Below, piece after piece: positions 6,969-16,818 of a stretch of 64,000 bases of DNA. Position 1 is the stretch's first letter, and each line of letters starts with the position of its first letter. Source of the stretch: Persicobacter sp. CCB-QB2 (GTDB taxonomy: Bacteria; Bacteroidota; Bacteroidia; Cytophagales; Cyclobacteriaceae); contig NZ_LBGV01000001.1 in the NCBI RefSeq assembly GCF_001274635.1, forward strand, positions 3,720,001 to 3,784,000. The letters run 5' to 3'. The notes beneath the pieces were generated by a model that saw only the letters and a program-made list of their open reading frames with translations, ran no database searches and was not told the DNA's origin. The position numbers were made by a program, and so were the translations under genes.

Positions 6969-9524
6969 ATGGAAGCAAAATTTTCAAATAGAGTAAAAGA
7001 GGTTATTTCCCTTAGCCGGGAGGAGGCGCTTCGACTCGGTCACGATTACATCGGGACGGAGCACCTGTTGCTGGGTATTATTCGCGAGGGCGAAGGAGTA
7101 GCGGTACATTTACTCAAAAAATTAGGGGTTACTTTAGAAGAACTTCGCCAAGCGGTGGAGCAATCTACTAAAGGTACTGCCCTGAGTAACGTAAAAAACC
7201 TGACGAACATTCCTCTTACTCGTCAGTCTGAAAAAGTATTAAAAATAACCTATCTGGAAGCCAAAATATTCAAGTCACAATTGATTGGGACAGAGCATTT
7301 ATTGCTATCCATCCTAAGAGATGAGGATAATATTGCGACCCAGATTTTGGAAAAATTTGACGTTAATTATGACGTCGTCAAAGAATTACTAGAGTATCAT
7401 ATGGAAAACAGAAATTCTGGGGAAACTGACGAGAATAAATCGCCAGAAACGCCTCAAATTTTCGGTTCCGCAGGTACTTCCAGTGGTGGTGTTGGCGGTG
7501 GAAGTAGCAAGGAGTACTCTAAAGGAAACGAAAAATCCCGCACACCTGTATTGGATAATTTCGGACGAGATTTGACCAAGATGGCGGAAGATGGAAAATT
7601 GGATCCTATCGTTGGTCGTGACAAGGAGATTGAGCGCGTAGCCCAAATTCTTTCTCGCCGTAAGAAGAATAATCCTATTCTTATTGGAGAACCGGGTGTT
7701 GGTAAAACAGCCATCGCTGAAGGTTTGGCATTGAGAATCATCCAAAGAAAGGTGTCTCGTGTTTTATTTGACAAGCGTGTATTAACGCTTGATTTGGCTT
7801 CCTTGGTGGCTGGTACAAAATACCGTGGTCAGTTTGAGGAGCGAATGAAGGCGGTCATGAATGAATTGGAAAAATCTCCGGATGTTATTCTGTTCATTGA
7901 TGAGTTACACACGATCGTGGGAGCTGGAGGAGCATCGGGCTCACTGGATGCGTCTAATATGTTCAAACCGGCATTGGCCAGGGGAGAAATACAATGTATC
8001 GGAGCGACGACTTTAGATGAGTACCGCCAATATATTGAAAAGGATGGCGCTTTGGCTCGTCGATTCCAGCAGGTAATGGTGGATGCGGCAACGCCGGAAG
8101 AAACCATCGAGATCCTGAATAATATTAAGTCCAAATATGAAGAGCACCACCATGTAAATTATACAGAGGAAGCGATTCAGGCATGTGTGAAGTTATCGGA
8201 TCGTTATATCAGTGACCGATTCCTTCCGGATAAGGCCATTGATGTACTGGATGAGGCAGGTGCCCGTGTTCATATTAACAATATTCATGTACCGGATGAT
8301 ATTATCAAGCTTGAAGAAGCGATAGAGAATATCAAATCTGAGAAGAATCGTGTGGTAAAATCTCAGAAGTATGAAGAGGCGGCGCAATTGAGAGATCGCG
8401 AGAAGAAGCTGATCGAACAGTTGGATAAAGCTAAATCTTCATGGGAAGAAGAGACCAAGACCAAGCGCTACACGGTAAATGAAGATAATGTAGCCGAGGT
8501 GATTGCCATGATGACGGGTGTGCCTACTAAACGTGTTGCTCAGAATGAAAGCCTGAAATTGGTGGGTATGGGTGATGAGTTGAAAGGGAAGGTGATTGGT
8601 CAGGATGAGGCGATCAAGAAATTGACGAAAGCCATTCAGCGGACACGAGTAGGATTGAAAGATCCCAAGAAACCGATTGGTTCGTTTGTCTTCCTGGGAC
8701 CTACCGGTGTTGGTAAAACAGAATTGGCCAAAGTGCTTTCTACTTATTTGTTCGATAAAGAAGATTCTTTAATTCGAATGGATATGTCGGAGTATATGGA
8801 GAAATTCTCCGTTAGTAGATTAGTAGGAGCGCCTCCGGGTTATGTCGGTTATGAGGAAGGTGGTCAATTGACGGAGAAAGTCAGACGTAAGCCTTATTCG
8901 GTGGTGCTATTGGATGAAATCGAAAAAGCTCACCCGGATATCTTCAATCTGCTTTTACAAGTATTGGATGATGGTATTCTTACTGATGGTTTGGGCCGTC
9001 GGGTAGATTTCAGAAATACGATTATCATTATGACCTCTAATATCGGTATCCGTGAATTGAAAGATTTCGGTACTGGAGTGGGTTTTGCAACCCAGGCTAA
9101 GAGAGAGGGCGTAGATGATCATATGAAGTCTACTATTCAAAATGCCCTGAAAAAGACTTTCAGTCCCGAGTTCTTAAATAGATTAGATGATGTGATTGTC
9201 TTCAATAATCTTAAACGTGAAGATATTCACAAGATCATTGACATCTCACTTCATAAGTTATTCAAGCGTATTGAAGATCTTGGATTTAAGATTGAGCTTA
9301 CCGAGAAAGCAAAAGATTTCTTATCTGAAAAAGGTTATGATCCACAATATGGAGCAAGACCACTGAATCGCGCCATTCAGAAATACCTGGAAGATGCGGT
9401 GGCAGAAGAAATCCTTAAAGGTAGCCTTTCTGAGGGTGATGTGATCATGGCCGATCATAAGGCAAAAGCAAAAGGCTTGACACTGGAGATTAAGAAAGCG
9501 GTGAAATCATCTGAAGAGGAGTAA
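6969..9524 (+). CDS. clpC: ATP-dependent Clp protease ATP-binding subunit ClpC
   Basis: ClpC is an AAA+ unfoldase that feeds substrates to the ClpP protease. The 851-residue protein has two Clp_N repeats (about 1-145), and a Gly/Ser-rich linker (about 150-190). The first AAA domain has Walker A GEPGVGKT (240-247) and Walker B FIDELHT. A middle region with a UVR-like helix ([15 protein letters not shown], about 465-480) follows. The second AAA domain has Walker A GPTGVGKT (577-584) and [12 protein letters not shown]. The UVR-like middle separates ClpC from ClpB, whose middle domain is much longer. A terminator follows, so it is a single-gene unit. Confidence 0.95.
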   Translation: MEAKFSNRVKEVISLSREEALRLGHDYIGTEHLLLGIIREGEGVAVHLLKKLGVTLEELRQAVEQSTKGTALSNVKNLTNIPLTRQSEKVLKITYLEAKIFKSQLIGTEHLLLSILRDEDNIATQILEKFDVNYDVVKELLEYHMENRNSGETDENKSPETPQIFGSAGTSSGGVGGGSSKEYSKGNEKSRTPVLDNFGRDLTKMAEDGKLDPIVGRDKEIERVAQILSRRKKNNPILIGEPGVGKTAIAEGLALRIIQRKVSRVLFDKRVLTLDLASLVAGTKYRGQFEERMKAVMNELEKSPDVILFIDELHTIVGAGGASGSLDASNMFKPALARGEIQCIGATTLDEYRQYIEKDGALARRFQQVMVDAATPEETIEILNNIKSKYEEHHHVNYTEEAIQACVKLSDRYISDRFLPDKAIDVLDEAGARVHINNIHVPDDIIKLEEAIENIKSEKNRVVKSQKYEEAAQLRDREKKLIEQLDKAKSSWEEETKTKRYTVNEDNVAEVIAMMTGVPTKRVAQNESLKLVGMGDELKGKVIGQDEAIKKLTKAIQRTRVGLKDPKKPIGSFVFLGPTGVGKTELAKVLSTYLFDKEDSLIRMDMSEYMEKFSVSRLVGAPPGYVGYEEGGQLTEKVRRKPYSVVLLDEIEKAHPDIFNLLLQVLDDGILTDGLGRRVDFRNTIIIMTSNIGIRELKDFGTGVGFATQAKREGVDDHMKSTIQNALKKTFSPEFLNRLDDVIVFNNLKREDIHKIIDISLHKLFKRIEDLGFKIELTEKAKDFLSEKGYDPQYGARPLNRAIQKYLEDAVAEEILKGSLSEGDVIMADHKAKAKGLTLEIKKAVKSSEEE

Positions 9525-9900
9525 ATTATCAATATCCATAAAATTACCAAAGGCCGGGGCATTAGTCTCGGCCTTTGTTTTGGATAATATTTTTTGAAAA
9601 TGAAAAGCTGCGAATAGGGTGTACGCCTGTTTTTTGGGAGGATGTCGGATCTAAGGGGCATTATATGCGACTTAACCGATTGCTGCGCCGATAGATTAAG
9701 TGTCTTTTCAATCCGATAAGATTGTGTTTGCTGATTTTTTATAGCTCAAATTTGGGCAAGCTTGCTTATATCCTCATTCCTCTGCTTTGTTGAAAGAAAC
9801 TCGAAAATAGAGAACTATTTCTTCTTTTTCATTTCTCCCGCCTCGCAGCTAAAGGCGGATTTAAGCAGGCATAATTTTGCTTGAATATGCAGCATGAAGC
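9525..9900. other. 376-base intergenic region with several hairpins, no gene
   Basis: After the clpC terminator the region holds no open frame with gene-like codon use. It contains a perfect GCAAGCTTGC palindrome (9756-9765), a short AAATAG/CTATTT hairpin (9805-9820) and a CCGCCT/AGGCGG hairpin (9838-9858). It also has one TAnnTTTG match (TAATTTTG) near 9870 that points into the convergent gene. Neither the stem at 9838 nor the others has a U-run on the minus strand, so no clear terminator for the gene at 9901 was found. Confidence 0.5.
9549..9580 (+). terminator. Rho-independent terminator after clpC
   Basis: AAAGGCCG (9549-9556) pairs with CGGCCTTT (9569-9576), followed by GTTTT. It begins 24 bases after the clpC stop. 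Confidence 0.85.
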
Positions 9901-11976
9901 TTAATAACTACCATTTATTTTCCGGAAGAACCACTCTAATCCCAAAAGAAGGGTAAAGAGCATCAAGATCCAGCGCAGATCAATGATTGGCCTGAACGAT
10001 TCTTCTGAATATATTACACCTTTAGCTTCATTTGGTGACCATAATTGCGGATCAAGTTGATCGATTGATTGAAATCCACCCTGATTTCCGGCTAAATTTT
10101 TTAAAAGGTTAAAGTCAGCCGTAATCTGTAGAGCTTCCAGTTCCTGTTTCTTGATGAGTAGCTCTCCCTGGTTTTTGAATACTTTACCATTAATGGTGGA
10201 GGTTGCGACATAAGCGTATAGACCTTCTGTCAGGTTTTTAACTCTGAAGCGAGCGTTATTTTCCCCAGGAACAAAATCATAATCGTGCTGCTCTCCTTCC
10301 TCATTTTCTAGACTCAACTTGATGGGGAGGTCGTAAATGGGCTCAAAAAGTTCATTATAAACCTGAGCCTGGAAGATGACCTGTTCATTTTCCCAATATT
10401 CATTTTTTTGGGGGTAAACCTTAAATTGTCTTTTGTCGGTTTTTTTGGTCAGTAACTGTAATACCTTTTTAAAGAAAGTGGTGGAGGTGATGGTTTCTCC
10501 CGTTTGGGCATATTCTTTTAATCTCCAGCGGAAGAATCCACTTCCCAAAAGAGTTGCAGATCGGGTTTCTTTGGAAGTGTTGATGGCCAGCAGGGGTTTG
10601 TCGGTACTCACACTTCCTACTTGTTGAAATAGCAAGGCCTGGCCCGCTCCTTTCAATTGAGTGTCGCCATAGGGAACGTCCAAAGGCGGAAGCTGTGAGA
10701 GCTGACTTTGATGTTCAGGAAGCAGGTTGAAGCCATCAAAACTGCTATTGAATTTGGCAAATACCTGATCCTGTTCTCCTCTATGTCCGATCAGGCTGAT
10801 GGTTTCATTGATTTTATTCAACTCATTCAGCTGGCTGTTTCGTCCTACCATGAATAAGGTGGGGATACCACGTCTTTCGCATTCTGCAATCATTTTTTTG
10901 CCCAGTCCCTTTTTATTAGGAATCTGATGGAAAATCATGAGGTCGAAAGGATCTTTGGGCAGTGCTTGCGCTTCGGTAGTATACAAAAGGCTGAATTCGT
11001 AATTCTTATTTTCTTCGATAATGGATCTTAAAAATTTTAAATCCGGATGTGGAGCCAGTGCGAGGCATACAATTTTTTGTTTCCCTTCAATAATTTCAAT
11101 ATAGGCTTGCTTACTGTTGTTTTTGGAGGTGAATTCTTCCTCCAAAGCCACAAGCGTGAGCGCATACCTTTGCATGCCTTTTTCCTCAGCATCCAATTTA
11201 AAATCTACCTCTATGAGGTCCCGGTCTTTTTCAATTTGAATGGTCTTTTTTTCTAATAATTTTCCCTGATGCTTTATTTGAATTTCGGCTTGCTTTCCGG
11301 CAAGACCAAAAGCTTCTACCTGTGCCTCGATCGGGAATTGATTTCCCTGATAAACTACTTTATTAAATCTTAATTTTTTGAGGTTAAGATCCCGTTTGGG
11401 AATAGTGTCCCCGGCACCAATGACATAAACCGGTTCATTGATGGATTGGAAAGTGGGGTTAATGCCCTGATTGTACAAACCATCGCTTAATAGTACTATT
11501 CCTGCAAGATTCCTTCCTTCATAACTGGTTTTGATGCTTTGAATGGCACCGGAAAGATTGGTTGATGTGGCATTAAAGGAAAGTTGGTCCATTTTCCTTA
11601 AATGGTTTCCTTCTAAATCCTGCACATCTACGCGAAATCCAAGCTCATCCAATTCTTCTTTCCACTGCTCTAATTTTAGCAGTCCGTTAAAAAGACTGGT
11701 AGAATCGGAGTAATCCAGGATAGAAGCAGAGTTATCCATTAAAAACACCATGGTAGGGGCCTCCGTTTTATTGGCCACTGTTTTAATCAGAGGATTCATC
11801 AAAAGGAAGGCCAATACAGTCACGACGATAAAGCGCAGAAGTGCGAGGGCATTTCGAATGGGTTTAGAGAAACGTTGCGGTTGCTGGTATTGTAAAAATG
11901 CATAGGTGAAACCTAAAATTAATGCGGGAATAATCCACCAGGCCGAAACGGGTAACTGAATCTGAATAGACTCCAT
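9901..11976 (-). CDS. Membrane protein with von Willebrand factor A-like domain
   Basis: The 691-residue protein has two N-terminal membrane segments (about 13-29 and 45-60), a large exoplasmic part, and a C-terminal membrane segment (about 665-682). After the second segment comes VFLMDNSASI with a MIDAS-type D-x-S-x-S motif (Asp81, Ser83, Ser85), then GIVLLSDGLYNQG, which fits a vWA domain up to about 195. The remainder is Ig-like/beta-rich with a Rossmann-like segment (about 295-390). Such proteins resemble BatA/BatB-like or glutamine-amidotransferase-like vWA proteins of Bacteroidota, whose role is not well known. No MoxR or other Bat gene is adjacent. Confidence 0.78.
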   Translation of the reverse strand: MESIQIQLPVSAWWIIPALILGFTYAFLQYQQPQRFSKPIRNALALLRFIVVTVLAFLLMNPLIKTVANKTEAPTMVFLMDNSASILDYSDSTSLFNGLLKLEQWKEELDELGFRVDVQDLEGNHLRKMDQLSFNATSTNLSGAIQSIKTSYEGRNLAGIVLLSDGLYNQGINPTFQSINEPVYVIGAGDTIPKRDLNLKKLRFNKVVYQGNQFPIEAQVEAFGLAGKQAEIQIKHQGKLLEKKTIQIEKDRDLIEVDFKLDAEEKGMQRYALTLVALEEEFTSKNNSKQAYIEIIEGKQKIVCLALAPHPDLKFLRSIIEENKNYEFSLLYTTEAQALPKDPFDLMIFHQIPNKKGLGKKMIAECERRGIPTLFMVGRNSQLNELNKINETISLIGHRGEQDQVFAKFNSSFDGFNLLPEHQSQLSQLPPLDVPYGDTQLKGAGQALLFQQVGSVSTDKPLLAINTSKETRSATLLGSGFFRWRLKEYAQTGETITSTTFFKKVLQLLTKKTDKRQFKVYPQKNEYWENEQVIFQAQVYNELFEPIYDLPIKLSLENEEGEQHDYDFVPGENNARFRVKNLTEGLYAYVATSTINGKVFKNQGELLIKKQELEALQITADFNLLKNLAGNQGGFQSIDQLDPQLWSPNEAKGVIYSEESFRPIIDLRWILMLFTLLLGLEWFFRKINGSY

Positions 11977-12112
11977 ATTTGAGGAAAGAGGGTTGAAAAT
12001 GGGCTAATAAAGCTAATATCCTTTTTTACGATAAAGTGGAAAAACTTTCTGTTAAAAATGCAAAAAAAATAGTGATTTGGAATGATCCATGGCGGCTTAT
12101 TTCCCTAAACAC

Positions 12113-12145
12113 AAAAAAGCCGATTCCTTATTAAAGAAATCGGCT
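12113..12145 (-). terminator. Rho-independent terminator after fabG (minus strand)
   Basis: AGCCGATT (12118-12125) pairs with AATCGGCT (12138-12145). On the minus strand the stem is followed by TTTTT from the A-run at 12113-12117. It ends the transcript about 20 bases after the fabG stop. Confidence 0.88.
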
Positions 12146-12166
12146 ATAAAATGTGTTGCGGTTTTA

Positions 12167-12913
12167 TCAGGTGAGCATTCCACCATCTACCTGGAATACT
12201 TGACCGGTAGTATAGGCTGACATATCAGATGCTAAAAATACGCAGGTATTTGCCACATCCACAGGGTCGCCACCGCGCTTTAATGGAATAGCATCTCTCC
12301 AGCTTTGTACTTGTTTTTCGTCCAAAACAGCCGTCATCTCTGTTTCAATGAAGCCCGGCGCTACTACATTCGCACGAATTCCTCTGGATCCAAGTTCCAA
12401 AGCCACCGATTTTGTGAAGCCAATGATACCGGCCTTAGAAGCAGCATAGTTGGCCTGGCCGGCATTTCCTTTCACGCCAACCACAGAGGACATATTGATG
12501 ATGGAACCACTACGTTGCTTCATTAATTGGCGCGTAGCAGCTTTCACCGTATTGAAAACGGATTTAAGGTTCACCTGAATGACCTGGTCAAATTGTTCCT
12601 CATTCATTCGCATCAACAAACCGTCCTTGGTAATTCCCGCATTGTTAACCAATACATCCAGGCTGCCAAATTCTGCAATAACATCATTGATTAATTGCTC
12701 TGCAGCTGCAAAGTCGGAAGCATCTGAACGAAAACCTTTGGCCTGAACCCCTTTGGCTTTCAATTCTTCCTCTAACGCCTGACCTTTTTCAATGCTGGAA
12801 AGAAATGTAAATGCAATATTGGCACCATGTGCCGCAAATGTTTCTGCAATGGCACGACCGATTCCTTTGGAGGCACCTGTAATTAAGGCAGTTTTACCTT
12901 CTAAAAGTTTCAT
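12167..12913 (-). CDS. fabG: 3-oxoacyl-[acyl-carrier-protein] reductase FabG
   Basis: FabG reduces 3-oxoacyl-ACP with NADPH in the fatty acid elongation cycle. The 248-residue protein is a classical short-chain dehydrogenase with the cofactor motif TGASKGIG (12-19), NNAG (90-93), catalytic Ser142/143, Tyr156 and Lys160 in YAASKAG, and a conserved C-terminus ending GQVFQVDGGMLT. The length is exactly that expected for FabG. Other fab genes are not adjacent, so substrate choice rests on similarity alone; other SDRs with like motifs remain possible but less likely. Confidence 0.92.
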   Translation of the reverse strand: MKLLEGKTALITGASKGIGRAIAETFAAHGANIAFTFLSSIEKGQALEEELKAKGVQAKGFRSDASDFAAAEQLINDVIAEFGSLDVLVNNAGITKDGLLMRMNEEQFDQVIQVNLKSVFNTVKAATRQLMKQRSGSIINMSSVVGVKGNAGQANYAASKAGIIGFTKSVALELGSRGIRANVVAPGFIETEMTAVLDEKQVQSWRDAIPLKRGGDPVDVANTCVFLASDMSAYTTGQVFQVDGGMLT

Positions 12914-13249
12914 GGTTTCTATTTATGATTTGAATATTAGTGACTTAAGTGTTCTGATGAATACTCAGTGTAAAAAGCGCTCCAAATATAAGGTTAATTT
13001 TTTTCCTTCAATCCAAAATGTAGAATTATTGGTAGGGGTCGATTTATTTTCAATTTGCTTCTTATTTCATTTTCATAAAGTTAGCATTATGACCAGCGAT
13101 TCTGTTTTTGTTTAATTTGCAATTAATTGATACTGAATTGTAAAAGAATTCGATAAATACTGACATTAATCGTTTTTTTTGTTGGCGTACTTCTTATTAA
13201 GCCATAAATTCGCAGCAATCAAATCCATTAGAAATAATACCATATTATA
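12914..13249. other. 336-base divergent promoter region between fabG and lpdA
   Basis: The region is AT-rich and shows no gene. On the minus strand a TATATTTG element (12983-12990) could serve fabG. On the plus strand TAAATTCG (13205-13212) with a TTG 20 bases upstream could serve lpdA, leaving a leader of about 30 bases; it departs from TAnnTTTG at one base. Confidence 0.5.
12983..13011 (-). promoter_or_regulatory. Possible fabG promoter
   Basis: Read on the minus strand, TATATTTG (12990-12983) matches the -7 consensus. A TTG (13011-13009) lies 18 bases upstream. The fabG start is about 70 bases downstream. Confidence 0.4.
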
Positions 13250-14644
13250 ATGTCAGCAAAACATGATGTAATTATCATCGGTAGTGGCCCTGGAGGTTAT
13301 GTTGCCGCTATCCGTGCATCCCAATTGGGATTAAAAGTTGGAATCGTTGAGCGTGAAAATTTGGGTGGAATTTGCTTGAACTGGGGCTGTATCCCAACGA
13401 AAGCACTTTTGAAATCTGCTCAGGTATATGAGTATATTCAGCACGCTTCTGATTATGGAATCACTGTAGGTGAAGCTTCTGCTGACTTTGACGGTATGAT
13501 CAACCGTTCTCGAGGCGTTGCCGAGAGCATGAGTAAAGGAGTTCAATTCTTGATGAAGAAGAACAAGATTGATGTGATCATGGGATCCGGAAAAATTAAG
13601 CCGGGTAAAAAAGTAGAGGTTACCGCTGAAGATGGTACCGTAACTGAATATTCCGCAGAACATATTATTTTGGCAACTGGTGGTCGTTCACGTGAATTAC
13701 CTTCTTTGCCAATTGACAATAAAAAAATTATCGGATACCGTAAAGCGATGTCTTTGGAAACCCAGCCAAAGAAAATGGTCGTAGTAGGTTCCGGTGCGAT
13801 TGGTGTTGAGTTTGCTTATTTCTATCACTCTATCGGTACAGAGGTTACGGTGGTAGAATTCATGGACCGTATCGTTCCTGTAGAGGATGCGGACGTTTCC
13901 AAGCAATTGGAGCGTGAATACAAGAAGAAAGGTATTAAGATCAAGACTTCTTCAGAGGTAACACATGTAGATACTTCGGGTGAAGGATGTGTGGTTACAG
14001 TGAAAACCAAAAAAGGTGAAGAGAAGATTGAGGCAGATATCGTCCTTTCAGCGGTGGGAGTAACTACTAACCTGGAGAACCTTGGACTGGAAGATGTAGG
14101 TGTAATGCATGACAGAGGTAAGGTGATCGTGGATGATTACTATAAAACCAATATTCCTGGCGTTTATGCTATCGGTGATATCGTTCATGGTCCTGCTTTG
14201 GCACACGTTGCATCTGCAGAAGGAATTATCTGTGTGGAGAAAATCGCTGGTGAATCCCCGGAGCCAATGGACTATAAAAATATCCCGGGCTGTACTTACT
14301 GTACTCCTGAGGTAGCTTCTGTTGGTTATACTGAGCAGGCAGCGATTGATGCGGGTTATGAAGTGAAAGTGGGTAAATTCCCATTCTCTGCTTCCGGAAA
14401 GGCCAAAGCAGCAGGCGCTAGTGAAGGTTTTGTAAAAGTGATTTACGATGCGAAATACGGCGAGTGGTTAGGGGCGCACATGATTGGTGCTAACGTAACG
14501 GAGATGATTGCTGAGGTAGTAGCGGCTCGTAAATTGGAGGCTACAGGTCATGAGATTCTGAAAGCAGTTCACCCTCACCCAACAATGTCTGAGGCGGTGA
14601 TGGAAGCAACAGCAGCAGCTTATGATGAGGTGATTCACCTGTAA
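13250..14644 (+). CDS. lpdA: Dihydrolipoyl dehydrogenase
   Basis: This is the FAD-dependent E3 subunit that reoxidises lipoamide in pyruvate and 2-oxoglutarate dehydrogenase complexes and in the glycine cleavage system, producing NADH. The 464-residue protein has the FAD motif GSGPGGYVAA (11-20), the redox disulfide Cys42/Cys47 in GGICLNWGCIPTK, the NAD-binding VVGSGAIGVEF (about 178-188), YAIGDI, and the C-terminal active-site His in AVHPHPTMSEAVMEA. It is monocistronic: it has its own upstream region and a strong terminator, and no E1 or E2 genes are beside it. Confidence 0.96.
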   Translation: MSAKHDVIIIGSGPGGYVAAIRASQLGLKVGIVERENLGGICLNWGCIPTKALLKSAQVYEYIQHASDYGITVGEASADFDGMINRSRGVAESMSKGVQFLMKKNKIDVIMGSGKIKPGKKVEVTAEDGTVTEYSAEHIILATGGRSRELPSLPIDNKKIIGYRKAMSLETQPKKMVVVGSGAIGVEFAYFYHSIGTEVTVVEFMDRIVPVEDADVSKQLEREYKKKGIKIKTSSEVTHVDTSGEGCVVTVKTKKGEEKIEADIVLSAVGVTTNLENLGLEDVGVMHDRGKVIVDDYYKTNIPGVYAIGDIVHGPALAHVASAEGIICVEKIAGESPEPMDYKNIPGCTYCTPEVASVGYTEQAAIDAGYEVKVGKFPFSASGKAKAAGASEGFVKVIYDAKYGEWLGAHMIGANVTEMIAEVVAARKLEATGHEILKAVHPHPTMSEAVMEATAAAYDEVIHL

Positions 14645-14672
14645 GCAGTCAGTTCAAAAATACATTATAAAG

Positions 14673-14700
14673 ACCAGCACTTTTTCGTGCTGGTTTTTTT
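14673..14700 (+). terminator. Rho-independent terminator after lpdA
   Basis: ACCAGCAC (14673-14680) pairs with GTGCTGGT (14687-14694), followed by a T-run. Confidence 0.92.
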
Positions 14701-14847
14701 GTGGAAAATCTTTTGAGTATTGACTTCATTTAAAGTGGATTCCCTTCGTATGGACGATGAAGTCAATTTCTATTATGTAGTGAGCTTTTGCGAAAAGCCA
14801 GTCATTTTAAAAAGAACACCAGCTTTTTTGAGAAACACCCAGGAGCA

Positions 14848-15240
14848 TTAGGAACCGATATTGGTCATCCGATTCTTTACTTTATGTCGATTAAAGGTGA
14901 GGTTTTTACCCGAATGATTCTTTTTGATAAGAGCTAGAGATAAAATGGTTGATATGATAGAGACCATTGCAGCACCGGTTATTCCGGTGAAAAGGAAACC
15001 TAAACCAAAAGAGGTGAGGAAAACTACTCCAAAGATTATCGCCCTATTTTTGATTAATTCCGTGATCGTATAATCTTCTGCTTTAATGTCATCTACCCCG
15101 TAAGTGTGAGTTTTGCCACAGGAATTACAGGTTAAATCAAAGGTCTCTCCATGTTTCTGGACTATCTTGATTCTGGTGGCGCCTGTAATCGGGCTGTCAT
15201 TTTCGGCTCTACAAGTGGTGCATTTTACGATGAGCTTCAT
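14848..15240 (-). CDS. Small membrane protein with two CxxC zinc-ribbon-like pairs
   Basis: The 130-residue protein has Cys7/Cys10 in KCTTC and Cys38/Cys41 in CNSCGK, which look like a zinc ribbon near the N-terminus. Two membrane segments follow (about 67-84 and 88-105), then a basic tail. I do not recognise a named family. Topology would place the ribbon in the cytosol by the positive-inside rule because the C-terminal tail is very basic. It stands alone on the minus strand between lpdA and frr. Confidence 0.65.
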   Translation of the reverse strand: MKLIVKCTTCRAENDSPITGATRIKIVQKHGETFDLTCNSCGKTHTYGVDDIKAEDYTITELIKNRAIIFGVVFLTSFGLGFLFTGITGAAMVSIISTILSLALIKKNHSGKNLTFNRHKVKNRMTNIGS

Positions 15241-15331
15241 AAAAAATAGGTGTTAGTGTAAAAAATATAAAAGCACAAGTTAAAAAAAGCGCCAAAAAGT
15301 AGCAAAGTGTGGGCAGGTTGTCTCCGAAAAT

Positions 15332-15360
15332 AAAAAAGCCGAACCTCAAAGGCCCGGCTT
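15332..15360 (-). terminator. Rho-independent terminator after frr (minus strand)
   Basis: On the minus strand AAGCCGGGCCT pairs with AGGTTCGGCTT over a TTG loop (15336-15360, two G-T pairs), followed by a U-tract from the A-run at 15332-15337. It lies 21 bases after the frr stop. Confidence 0.88.
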
Positions 15361-15381
15361 TCTTTGGAACAATTCCCTTAC

Positions 15382-15942
15382 TTAAACGGTCATGATATCG
15401 TTTTCTTTCTTAGCGAAAACTTCTTCAATCTTACCGTAGTAGGTATTCGTTAATTTTTGAACGGAATCTTCCGCATCTTTGATCATGTCCTCAGAAGCGC
15501 CGTCTCCCTTCAGTTTTTTCAAAGCATCATTGGTTTCCTGACGTACGCGACGAACCCGGATTTTACCGTTTTCAGCCTCCGATTTCGCCTGCTTAACCAA
15601 TTCCTTACGACGTTCCTCTGTTACTGGCGGGATGGTCAAAATGATCATCTCACCATTATTCATAGGAGCCAGACCCAAATCTGAGTTAATGATGGAACGC
15701 TCGATCTCATTGATCAAGGACTTCTCAAATGGTTTAATGGAAATCGTACGAGCGTCAGGTGTAGTAACTGAAGATACCTGGCTCAATGGAGTAACGGCAC
15801 CGTAGTATTCCACTGTGATACCATCAAGCATAGAGGCACTGGCTTTTCCGGCACGGATACGCATCATTTCATGCGATACCGCGGCTACAGCTTTTTCCAT
15901 TCCCTCCTTGGCTTCCTCCAAATAAAATTCGATCTCTTCCAT
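15382..15942 (-). CDS. frr: Ribosome recycling factor
   Basis: RRF, with EF-G, splits the post-termination ribosome. The 186-residue protein has the family pattern: an N-terminal long helix with MMRIRAGKASASMLDGITVEYYGA, the small domain with TPLSQVSSVTTPDARTISIKPFEKS, and the C-terminal helices with LTIPPVTEERRKELVKQAKSEAENGKIRVRRVR. The length is normal. It follows pyrH after 15 bases in the common pyrH-frr order and ends at a terminator, so the two genes form one operon. Confidence 0.97.
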   Translation of the reverse strand: MEEIEFYLEEAKEGMEKAVAAVSHEMMRIRAGKASASMLDGITVEYYGAVTPLSQVSSVTTPDARTISIKPFEKSLINEIERSIINSDLGLAPMNNGEMIILTIPPVTEERRKELVKQAKSEAENGKIRVRRVRQETNDALKKLKGDGASEDMIKDAEDSVQKLTNTYYGKIEEVFAKKENDIMTV

Positions 15943-15957
15943 GAGTATGTTATTTTT

Positions 15958-16665
15958 TTATTCTGAAATTAATGTTCCGATGTCTTCCCCTTTAACCAAC
16001 TTGGTCAAGTTACCTTCTTTGTTCATATCAAAAACGATAATTGGAAGATTATTTTCTTTACAAAGGGTGAAGGCAGTCATATCCATCACGTTCAAGCCAC
16101 GCTTGTATACTTCACCAAAAGAAATATTAGTGAATTTTTCTGCAGAAGGATCCTTCTCCGGGTCAGCAGTATAAACACCATCAACACGAGTGCCTTTCAA
16201 CACAACATCTGCTTCAATCTCCACGGCTCTTAAAGAGGCGGTAGAATCTGTGGTGAAATAGGGGTTACCAATACCAGCTCCGAAAATAACCACACGGCCT
16301 TTTTCCAAATGACGCACTGCTTTTCGGCGAATGAACGGTTCACAAACCTGGTTGATCTGCAGGCCAGACATTAATCGGGTTTGAATACCCTGATTTTCCA
16401 ACGCACTTTGTAGGGCCATTGCATTAATCAGTGTTGCTAACATGCCCATATAATCACCCTGAACACGGTCAACGCCTGATTTTTCGGCCTGTATACCACG
16501 GAAAATGTTACCACCGCCAATTACGATTGCAATTTCCACACCCTGATCCAATGCGTTTTTGATTTCTTGTGTATATTGAACCAATTGATCAGGAGAGATG
16601 CCGTGCTTGTCGGCACCCGCTAAAGCTTCACCACTCAGCTTTAAGAGAATTCTTTTATATTTCAT
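15958..16665 (-). CDS. pyrH: UMP kinase
   Basis: PyrH phosphorylates UMP to UDP in pyrimidine nucleotide synthesis. The 235-residue protein starts [17 protein letters not shown] and shows the amino-acid-kinase motifs [34 protein letters not shown] and the aspartate-rich [29 protein letters not shown] chose the ATG at 16665; the frame also extends to a TTG at 16683, which adds six residues not expected in the family. pyrH-frr is a conserved pair. Confidence 0.95.
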   Translation of the reverse strand: MKYKRILLKLSGEALAGADKHGISPDQLVQYTQEIKNALDQGVEIAIVIGGGNIFRGIQAEKSGVDRVQGDYMGMLATLINAMALQSALENQGIQTRLMSGLQINQVCEPFIRRKAVRHLEKGRVVIFGAGIGNPYFTTDSTASLRAVEIEADVVLKGTRVDGVYTADPEKDPSAEKFTNISFGEVYKRGLNVMDMTAFTLCKENNLPIIVFDMNKEGNLTKLVKGEDIGTLISE

Positions 16666-16693
16666 AGGTCTGGCACTTGTCAAATAAATCAGA

Positions 16694-16701
16694 CAAATAT
16701 A
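16694..16701 (-). promoter_or_regulatory. Possible -7 element upstream of pyrH
   Basis: The minus strand reads TATATTTG (16701-16694), an exact TAnnTTTG match 28 bases before the pyrH ATG. I saw no clean TTTG at the -33 distance. Confidence 0.4.
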
Positions 16702-16818
16702 CGAGACCTCCCCGAGAATCCTAAACGACCTTTCTCATAAAAAAGGGCTGATGATAAGATTTTTAGTAAAGAGCCTGTAAATTGCAGTCCTTGTACATAA
16801 AAATATTACTATTTGCCC

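Noticed and set aside
9525-9900. A structured RNA such as 6S or RNase P in the gap after clpC
   Set aside because: The hairpins are short and scattered and the conserved cores of those RNAs are not visible.
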